Source of the DNA: Acanthamoeba lenticulata | Taxonomy: Eukaryota; Discosea; Longamoebia; Acanthamoebidae | NCBI GenBank assembly: GCA_002179805.1 | Contig: NAVB01001326.1 | Coordinates: 1-13,778 of the forward strand | Direction of reading: 5' to 3' | DNA: 13,778 nt | Part shown: piece after piece, positions 1 to 6,126 of the stretch | Position numbering within the stretch: position 1 is the first letter of the stretch | Layout: each line of letters begins with the position of its first letter | Translations under genes and position numbers: made by a program | Notes under the pieces: model-generated | Database searches by the model: none | What the model was told of the DNA's origin: nothing | The model's input: only the letters and a program-made list of their open reading frames with translations

Positions 1-148
1 ATCCCTTCCCCGTCGTGCAGTCCCTGACGACGCTGCTCGCCGGAACCGATAAGTTCGCCTTCCCGAAGGACGTTCAGGTACACAACCCCGCAACATCCTT
101 CTCGCTTGTCCTTCCCATGGGCCACATCTTTCTCTTCTCCATCAGTAA
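1..148 (+). CDS. Possible last exon of an unidentified gene entering from the left
   Basis: An open frame from the window edge reads PFPVVQSLTTLLAG...FPKDVQ and reaches a plausible donor (GTTCAG|GTACAC) after base 77. If the next AG after a pyrimidine-rich stretch is used (TTCTCTTCTCCATCAG, ending at 145), the next codon is TAA at 146-148, so the protein would end in ...KDVQ. Without splicing the frame stays open to 281. I do not recognise the family from 25 residues. It could also be an upstream exon of the Nudix gene, because its donor and that gene's acceptor at 401 share phase 0, but the intron would then be 324 nt, long for this window. Confidence 0.3.
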
Positions 149-401
149 GCACAAAAGGCACTTACATAGTGGGGGGTTTCTATCCATGTATGCACGTATG
201 GCGCTCGCCAGTGAATTGCTTTGTGCGCAAGATGTGATGATGAGCGCAAAAAACAAATTGTCATTGTTTCGATTGCACTAAAGCAGCTCGTTCACTCTCA
301 GGAGTCATTCTACCACCACCATTGCTTTCTTCTTCTGTTTCTTTTCTGCTTCGGCTCGCACGCCCTGTTCCTGACGTGATGTGCTCTTTGGTTATGGTCA
401 G
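149..401 (+). other. Unresolved stretch before the Nudix exons
   Basis: No conserved coding is visible. It holds a pyrimidine-rich tract (about 322-350) and ends in an AG at 400-401 that fits a phase-0 acceptor for the Nudix coding exon. The Nudix first exon, or its 5' UTR and promoter, should lie here or further left. One candidate small exon starts at the ATG at 186 and ends at the weak donor GAT|GTGATG at 234. Confidence 0.4.
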
Positions 402-950
402 CGCGTGCCCCGGGTGGGTATCGCAGTGATCGTGGCCCGACGAAGTGACAACAAAGTACTCGTGGGCAAACGCAAGGGCTCCCATGGGCAAGGCAGCTAC
501 GCCCTACCTGGTGGACACCTCGAGTTCGGCGAGTCTTGGGAAGAGGCCGGCCGTCGTGAGGTGCAGGAGGAGACTGGCTTAGAGCTGGACTCTGAGTTCA
601 AGTACATGCGCCCGGGACTGATGATTCTATCCGTGACGACACTTACCTGCCAAATGGGAACTTCCGCAGGTTCGCAACAGTCGTCAATGTCGTGGCCTAC
701 AACCTCCACTACGTCACGCTCTTCTTCCTCGCGCATCGGAAGGACGAATGCCAGGAGGCTCGCGTGATGGAGCCGCACAAGTGCGAGAGCTGGATGTGGG
801 TCGAGTGGGAGGCGTTTCCTCAACCCTGGTTCTCCAGTACGTTTGCACGAGCTCGATCCTTTTCATGGCTACAAGCTCACCGATGAACACCCCTTGTTCT
901 TGCGCACAGGCATCCAGAAGCTGAAAGAGCTGCGCTGGTCTCCTTTCTGA
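402..950 (+). CDS. Nudix hydrolase, NUDT15/MTH2-like (5' end unresolved)
   Basis: Nudix enzymes hydrolyse nucleoside diphosphates linked to another group; the NUDT15 branch removes modified dNTP/NTPs. Exons at 402-601, 670-836 and 910-950 join in frame through introns GTACAT...CCGCAG (68 nt) and GTACGT...CACAG (73 nt). The start of the protein (RVPRVGIAVIV, then KVLVGKRKGSHGQGSYALP) matches the NUDT15 N-terminal strands. The Nudix box is complete: GGHLEFGESWEEAGRREVQE followed by ETGLEL, giving the REVQEE Mg-binding core. After the first intron FATVVNVV..HYVTLFFLA continues, then EPHKCESWMWVEWEAFPQPW, and IQKLKELRWSPF ends at TGA 948-950, as in NUDT15. The frame contains no ATG between the stop at 372-374 and the conserved core, so the start codon is in an upstream exon that I cannot place. 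Likely soluble. Confidence 0.85.
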
Positions 951-1183
951 CGATGTTAAATACATAAAGTATTCATTACTCGAAAAAGGAAAGTTCCACA
1001 TTCTCTCGCCCGTCTGGCTCGATGGCACCTTACACGGTTTGCTACACTCATGGCTGAAGAGAGTGGACAGCTCATAATTATTAATTGACATCCTTAAAAG
1101 AGAACAGCACGTCAGGCTGCCGCTGTGCTTACTAAGCCAGGGCACAAACCCCCGCTCCGGAAGGTGGTTGTTGTTTGTGCAGA

Positions 1184-1640
1184 ATGTTTCACTTCACAAG
1201 CCTACTGACCACTCTAGCTGTTTGCTTGTTGTTCTCTGCAATAATCGCTCCTCCTGTCATGAGCTCGACCTCCCGCAACGTGTTTGGTGGGCCACTCGCC
1301 CCCTGTTCCACCTCTCCCATGACTGGCTTCTACCGCAATGGATACTGCGAAACAGGGCCTCAGGACTTGGGCCGCCACAGTATGCGCGCAGGTGACGTCA
1401 GCCTTTCTTGCCTTTACTCGCGGTCAAGGGAACGACCTGTCCACACCCAACGCCCGCTCCGCTTTTCCTGGCCTGCAAGACGGCGACCGGTGGTGCCTTT
1501 GTGTGGACAGATGGCGGGAAGCCCAGAGAAACGGAGCTGCTCCTCCAGTTGTACTTGAGGCCACTCATGAACGCGCCCTGGACCGGGTCGACCTGAAACT
1601 GCTTCAGACTGCTGCGCTGGAAGTCGACGCGGCAGAATAA
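1184..1640 (+). CDS. DUF2237 family protein, interrupted by a frame slip
   Basis: The protein matches the DUF2237 family, common in bacteria and of unknown biochemical role. The first part (frame of the ATG at 1184) contains NVFGGPLAPCSTSPMTGFYR and GYCETGPQDLGRH. The second part (ending at TAA 1638-1640) contains TVCAQVTSAFLAFTRGQGND, LSTPNARSAFPGLQDGDRWC and GAAPPVVLEATHERAL. These blocks are contiguous in the family, but here they lie in different frames; the change falls at 1376-1379 (CCACAGTATGC), where one CA dinucleotide appears to be missing. There is no room for a normal intron. The N-terminus from 1184 has a hydrophobic stretch (residues 5-22) that could be a signal peptide or transit sequence, absent from bacterial relatives. 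Starting at the ATG at 1259 (MSSTSRN...) would give the bacterial length. It is either a recent pseudogene, a sequencing error, or recoded. Confidence 0.8.
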
Positions 1641-1641
1641 A
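1636..1641 (+). terminator. AATAAA overlapping the DUF2237 stop codon
   Basis: The sequence GCAGAATAAAGG places a perfect AATAAA across the TAA stop (1638-1640). It is the only AATAAA close to this gene end, so it may serve as the polyadenylation signal with a very short 3' UTR. This is inferred from sequence only. Confidence 0.4.
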
Positions 1642-1956
1642 GGACACCAAGCACGATCCTGCCTTATCACGTTGGTTAGCAAGCAGACCGAAGCTGGTTG
1701 TCGCCACTTCCCTTGTCCGTGTCGTACGGCCATTTCCGCCGAACATCCAGCACCCCTACGGAAGCCGACTTATCTTCCGAATTTCACGAGGCGACCGGTG
1801 GTGAAAAGCGTGCACCTGCCCTTTCTTTCGCCTTTTTACCGCACCACATCCAACGCGCAAGTAAATTTGATACTCCACAACCGAACCAACAACCACACCC
1901 ACAAGTCCACAACCCCCACAAGACCCCAACCCCATCTTCTTTGTACATCTGTAAAC
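1641..1956 (+). promoter_or_regulatory. Upstream and 5' UTR region of ATG8
   Basis: 316 bases without recognisable coding. From about 1855 to 1940 the top strand is strikingly C/A-rich with few G (repeated CAACC, CACACCC and CAACCCC runs), consistent with an unstructured 5' UTR leading into ACATGG at the ATG8 start. No canonical TATA box was seen. Confidence 0.45.
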
Positions 1957-2493
1957 ATGGCCACCGAAAACGTAGAGCGTGTTCCCTTCAAGCAGGAGAA
2001 CTCTTTTGGTACGTTAAGTAGTCGCGTTTGATGCAAGTATCAAGTACAAACCTAACGCCTTCTTCCATCTTTGACAAACAACAGAGAAGAGGGTAAGGCT
2101 CGCCAGCAAGATCAGGCAGGCCCACCCCGACCGAGTTCCTGTTATTGTGGAAAAGCATGCTCGGAGCACACAAATTCCCGACATCACCAAGAGGAAGTAC
2201 GTGCTTCCCAACAGTAGTTGTTCGATTCCCTTCTTGGCCTTTGGTCTGATCATTCTTATTGATCAAACTTCAGGTTCTTGGCTCCTGGCGACATTGCGGT
2301 TACGCAGCTCATTTCTGAAATCAGAAAGCACATCGAGCTTCGCCCCGAGCAGGCCATGTTCCTCTTCGTAAACGGGCACTCATTGCCCCAGTCGGGTGCC
2401 CTGCTGTCGCAGGTGTACGAGAAGTACAAGGATGAGGACGGCTTCCTCTACCTCGTCTACTCGGCCGAGAGCACTATGGGTGCTTCGTGGTAA
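1957..2493 (+). CDS. atg8: Autophagy ubiquitin-like protein Atg8 (GABARAP/LC3 family)
   Basis: Atg8 is conjugated to phosphatidylethanolamine on autophagosome membranes and recruits cargo receptors. Three exons (1957-2008, 2085-2196, 2274-2493) join in frame through two introns that both begin GTACGT (76 and 77 nt), giving 127 residues, the normal size. Visible hallmarks are PFKQENSFEKRVRLASKIR at the N-terminus, DRVPVIVEK (residues about 33-41), IPDITKRKFLAPGDIAVTQL around the second junction, and EQAMFLFVN followed by DGFLYLVYSAES. The C-terminus is TMGASW, so Atg4-type processing should remove three residues to expose Gly124. The residue before Gly is Met, where many family members have an aromatic residue or Leu. 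The start ATG sits in ACATGG and gives the usual N-terminal length. The gene is convergent with the kinase gene to its right. Confidence 0.96.
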
Positions 2494-2824
2494 AGGTCAA
2501 CTACCCTTGCCTGTTTCCCCCACGCCACGTTCGGCGTAGATTGATCGAATCATCGACCCTCAGAACTTTTTGGCGTGGGTTCTAGGCAGCATTGTACATA
2601 CTTGGGTTGAATGGATGCACTTTTTCCCAAAGATCTTTTTTTCTTCTGCCCACGACCACAATCAACAAGGTCAACATCAACACAAGAAGGATTTAAAAAA
2701 CGTTCTACAGGAAGAACAGCAAACCATTTTTTGTTACACACATACAAAGGGGTTCAAGGTGGAAGTAAAATAAATAAACCCGCCGCTCTTCGCCGCTCAC
2801 CCTCCGCCAAGGTCCCGCGCGGGC
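2494..2824. other. Shared 3' region between ATG8 (+) and the kinase (-)
   Basis: 331 bases between two convergent stop codons, A/T-richer than its surroundings. Two overlapping AATAAA motifs on the + strand (2769-2774 and 2773-2778) are the best polyadenylation candidates for ATG8 and imply a 3' UTR of roughly 300 nt. No AATAAA for the minus-strand kinase was found here. No coding was recognised. Confidence 0.5.
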
Positions 2825-4720
2825 TTAGCTCTTCTTGGCCTCGGTGATGGCCGCCTTCATCGTGGACGAGTGGCACGTCAGGATGGCGCCCTTCTCCAGC
2901 GAGAACCACGTGTGGCTATTCTCGCTGTCGTCATCCGAATCCTCATCGTCCTCATACGAATCGCCGTCGTCCTGTCCACGCACGCCATTTAGCAGTGAGC
3001 TTATCTGCAAGGTACGAGCACGCCAAAAGGCCCACGGCGTACCGCATCGCTGTCTTCGTTTTGCTTCTCGGCGCGAGCCTTGAGCAAAGCGGGCATGCAC
3101 CCTTCGACGAGCTCGGCCAGGACATGCTTGAACTTCATGCCCTTTTGGATGAACGGATCCTCAAGAAGCTCGGCGGCACTGAGGCGGTGAGCAGGATCCT
3201 TCTGCAGGCACTTGGCCAAAAAGTTGCTGAAGTCCTCTGACCACTTGTGGGGCTCCTTGAGCGTGGGAGGAGGCTCATTGGGGATCTTGAGGATCGCCTG
3301 TAAATTGCCAGCAGCGGCAGGTGTGTTAAAAAAGCTCGAATAAAGTTGGTGAACGGCGCTGGACGTACCTTGATGGGCTGCAGCTCGTAGTGAGGCGGCT
3401 TGCCCTCGGCCATCTCCAGGGCCGTGATTCCAAGAGACCAGATATCCTACGTAAACAAACATCGCGTCCGAGGATGAGCGCGACCAAATCGTTCAGTGGC
3501 TGCAAGAGAACACGTTTGTGCGTTGGCGAAAAGACGAACCGATTTAGAGTCGTAACCGGTCGCATTCTCAGCATCGGCTTGATCGATCACCCTGTGGCAA
3601 GTCAGGCGTGTTGTATTAGTACCACTTGCTCTAAAACACTGTCTGCTTAAGGAGCGAACGTACTCGGGAGCCATCCAGAAGGGGGATCCGATCACTGTCT
3701 TCTGTCTCTGAGCAGTCGTGTTGAGCTGCGCCGAAACGCCAAAGTCTAAACCGTCGGAAAGCGCAGTTAGAAACGAGTCATCTTTAGCAGCAGACGCTAC
3801 TAGACGATAGTTTTGTGAGAGTAACGTACCAGCCAGCTTGGCCTCGCCCTTGCTGTTGAGGAGCACGTTGGCAGCCTTCACGTCCCAGATCATCAGTCAA
3901 TATGTGGGTGCATCGCAGCAGGTGGGAGGTTGGAAGCATAGGGCTGCACCTTAACATCGCGGTGCATGATCTTCACGTTCTTGTGAAGGTGGTGAAGACC
4001 CTTCACCACAGCTGCGCAAGCAGCCGCAACTTGCTATAAAGGAAAAGATAGTCAATTAATGCGTTGTGTGTGTGTGTGTGTTGTGTCGCGGATCCTTGTG
4101 CATACCTCCTCGGTAAGCTTGTGTGGAAGGCGGAGGATGTCCATCACGCTGCCGCCGTCGCAGAATTCCATCACGATAAGCTGCACGCACGCAAGGAGTA
4201 AGAAATAAGGAGCGCTCTGCAGGGACTGACAGGAGACGGTGTACCAGCATGTCGTCCTTTACATAACAGCCGTGGTAGGTCACCTGCAGCAATAGCGAGG
4301 TCAAAAAAAGCTTATTTTCGGGCTTTAAGATGCAATAAACGTTACCACTTCTGGGGCATGAGGAATCATCTTCATAATGTCAATTTCACGCTGGAGCTTT
4401 CGTGTATCGGAGGACGATGGATCGATGGGAATAAACTTGACTGCCACCTTTTCCATGGTGTTTTTGTTCAGGCAAGAGCACACAGTGCCGAAGGCGCTGC
4501 ACGGAAATGAATCCAATTATTAACTCGCTACTCGAGGTGAATAATTTAAATATCAATAAAGCAGTAGTCGGGCAAAGCAAGGCGAAGAGGAGCAACAAGA
4601 GCGCGGAGAAGATGCGCAGCGCACAGTGGAAGGGAGAGCCTACCCATGGCCAACAACGTCAAGGAGCTCGAAGAGCTCTTCAGGATCATCCTTAGAAGCC
4701 ACAGCCAACAGGTTATCCAT
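2825..4720 (-). CDS. Ste20/GCK-family serine/threonine kinase (MST/Hippo-like)
   Basis: Eleven exons, read right to left: 4720-4644, 4496-4346, 4283-4245, 4180-4106, 4033-3950, 3875-3830, 3745-3664, 3591-3540, 3446-3369, 3297-3043 and 2971-2825, giving about 361 residues. All ten junctions keep frame. The kinase domain is complete: [19 protein letters not shown] (Gly loop), VAVK (Lys46), REIDIM (alpha-C Glu63), [27 protein letters not shown] (Asp140), DFG (158-160), the Ste20-type signature [29 protein letters not shown], and [17 protein letters not shown]. This order and wording match the MST/Hippo branch of GCK kinases, which phosphorylate downstream NDR/LATS kinases. After the kinase comes a basic linker, then an acidic run ([17 protein letters not shown]), then a short tail ending TEAKKS. 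I see no long C-terminal coiled-coil SARAH domain. The final acceptor was chosen at 2972 to give a normal-length 71-nt intron; an acceptor at 3005 would give only 38 nt. Confidence 0.92.
4065..4080. repeat. (TG)8 dinucleotide repeat in a kinase intron
   Basis: A 16-base TG run lies inside the kinase intron 4034-4105, appearing as CA repeats on the coding strand. It is likely to vary in length between strains. CA repeats near splice sites can bind hnRNP L-type proteins in animals; no such role is shown here. Confidence 0.8.
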
Positions 4721-4974
4721 GATCAGAGGCGCGGTCGAAAGATGCCAGGGGAGGTGGCCGGGGAGAACTCAAGCCAAAAGAAATGCGAACACAATGTGGA
4801 CCGCCTGGGTTTGAACGCAGGCCGTGTTGCGAAGGTCCGTTCCGTTACCTTGCGCCACCTTAATGCTGGATGCACCAAGCGACGGTGTAAGGTGGCGGTG
4901 CCAGATTTTTTTCTAGCCTTTTCTTGCTCAGCATCTTTTCTTGGTGTTGGATTGTTGTGTGCAAGGAAGAGAGC
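4721..4974. promoter_or_regulatory. Bidirectional promoter region, kinase (-) / SR factor (+)
   Basis: The two start codons (4720 on minus, 4975 on plus) are 254 bases apart and face away from each other, so this stretch must hold both promoters and 5' UTRs. No clear TATA box was seen. The last 70 bases before the SR start are T-rich (TTTTTTTCTAGCCTTTTCTT and nearby), consistent with a transcription start or 5' UTR pyrimidine tract. Confidence 0.5.
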
Positions 4975-5969
4975 ATGAGCACGGACAAGTACACAATCTG
5001 GGTGGGCAACCTGAACTACGAAACCCGCACGCGTGATCTTGAGCGTGTTTTCGACGAGGCTGGTCCCATTAGGCGTGTGTTCCACCCGTATGGCAAGGGC
5101 TACGCTTTCATCGAATACGATAGGTACTGCCGCACGATTCTCTTCTTTGCAGCTGCAACTCATCCCTTGAACAGCTAGAAACATGGTGCAGCTGTTCGGT
5201 TTGTGATTAGTCGGTGTGGTTTGGTTTGGTTTCACCGGTGGCACGGTTGGGCAACGCACGGTCGTGTGCTGGATGAGATGGCACCGCCGCTCTCTCTGAC
5301 CGTAATCACCAACCAATCACTTTGATCAGCGCTGCCAAATTTTCTAAATTCCACAATTATGCTGCATGAATCACTGTTAGTTCGACCATTTGTTAATGTT
5401 AATGTTTGTGCATCAATGACAGGAGCTCTGATGCTCGTTGGGCCTGCCGTGAACTTGACGGCGAAATGCTGGACGGCCGTGCTCTGAAGGTCGAGGGCGC
5501 CAATCGACGGAGCTCTGGCGACCGCTATAGCAGCCGTGGTAGCCGACACAGCAGCCGATATGATTCAGACAGTGACGATGATCGTCGTCGACGCAGGAAG
5601 CGCTCCTACTCGCGTTCTCGCTCTCGCTCCCGCTCTCGCTCGCGCAGCGATTCTGAGGACCGTAAGCACAAGCGCTCCCGCCATTCGCGCAGTCCTTCGC
5701 CACGCCGTCACAGGTCGCGCTCGAGGACGCCTCCGCGAGACAAGTCGCCACGCTCCAGGTCTCGCTCTAGGGACAGGTCGCGTTCGCGGTCGCCTTCTCC
5801 GGCAGCCAAGAAATCAAGGTCGCCATCGCCCGCGCGTGACGACAAGGACAAGTCGCGCTCCAGGTCGCCTTCGCCGGCAGCCAAGAAGTCGAGGTCGCCT
5901 TCGCCCGCGCGCGACGATAAGGACAAGGAGGCCTCGCCCTCTGCGGCCGAGGCTCCCATCGATGAGTAA
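4975..5969 (+). CDS. SR-type splicing factor (one RRM plus RS domain)
   Basis: SR proteins bind exonic enhancers and help assemble the spliceosome in the nucleus. Two exons (4975-5123, 5423-5969) encode 231 residues. The RRM spans about residues 6-76: RNP2 is IWVGNL (8-13), RNP1 is KGYAFIEY (41-48), and the second half (RWACRELDGEMLDGRALKVE) lies in exon 2. The layout resembles compact SRSF3/SRSF7-type RRMs. Residues from about 78 onward are Arg/Ser-rich, with an SRSRSRSRSRSRS run, RSPSPRRHRSRSRTPPR blocks, and a 25-residue unit (SRSRSPSPAAKKSRSPSPAR plus DDKDK) present twice. The tail turns acidic, ending EAPIDE. The intron (5124-5422, GTACTG...GACAG) splits the RRM after RNP1 and is about four times longer than most here. 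Retaining it adds about 18 residues and then a stop at 5176-5178. Two AATAAA signals follow the stop. Confidence 0.93.
5124..5422 (+). other. Long intron inside the SR factor RRM
   Basis: 299-nt intron between coding exons; other introns in the window are mostly 60-95 nt, the next longest 147 nt. It contains a T/G-rich stretch (GGTGTGGTTTGGTTTGGTTT, about 5213-5232) and a good internal acceptor-like sequence (TTCTCTTCTTTGCAG, ending at 5152). Retention gives an early stop codon at 5176-5178. Its position in an SR gene makes it a candidate for splicing autoregulation, but this is inference. Confidence 0.7.
5778..5927 (+). repeat. Two tandem copies of a 75-base unit in the RS domain
   Basis: Copy 1 is 5778-5852 and copy 2 is 5853-5927. 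Each encodes the same 25 residues, SRSRSPSPAAKKSRSPSPAR followed by DDKDK. The DNA copies differ at several mostly synonymous sites (for example TCA/TCG, AAA/AAG, CGT/CGC), so the duplication is not brand new and protein identity has been kept. Confidence 0.9.
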
Positions 5970-5984
5970 AGCGCCAACTGGCAC

Positions 5985-5999
5985 AATAAAACAAATAAA
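5985..5999 (+). terminator. Tandem AATAAA polyadenylation signals of the SR gene
   Basis: AATAAA occurs at 5985-5990 and again at 5994-5999, 16-30 bases after the stop, followed by a GT-rich stretch (TGTGTGTTGTGTT) like a downstream element. Together they form a convincing 3' end. Confidence 0.7.
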
Positions 6000-6023
6000 A
6001 AATGTGTGTTGTGTTAGCACTTA

Positions 6024-6045
6024 CTTTCTTTCTTTCTTTTTTTTT
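6024..6045 (+). repeat. CTTT-repeat / poly-pyrimidine tract
   Basis: A CTTTCTTTCTTTC run grading into a T tract lies between the SR gene's 3' end and the next + strand gene. It could be a simple repeat, part of the downstream termination region, or a promoter pyrimidine tract for the ligase gene at 6127. Confidence 0.6.
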
Positions 6046-6126
6046 CATTTAAATTGTTTTATTTGCGTTAGCTGAAGAATTCCAAACAACAAAGAGCAGC
6101 TGGCCAGGGCCAGACCACACCGACAG

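Noticed and set aside
1380..1401. A 22-nt micro-intron (GTATGC...GTCAG) that would restore the DUF2237 frame
   Set aside because: Removing it restores frame, but deletes residues (VCAQVTSA) that are conserved in the family, and it is far shorter than any other intron here. A missing CA dinucleotide explains the data better.
3005..3042. A 38-nt final intron in the kinase gene
   Set aside because: The acceptor at 2972 gives a normal 71-nt intron, the same frame, and joins two acidic segments smoothly.
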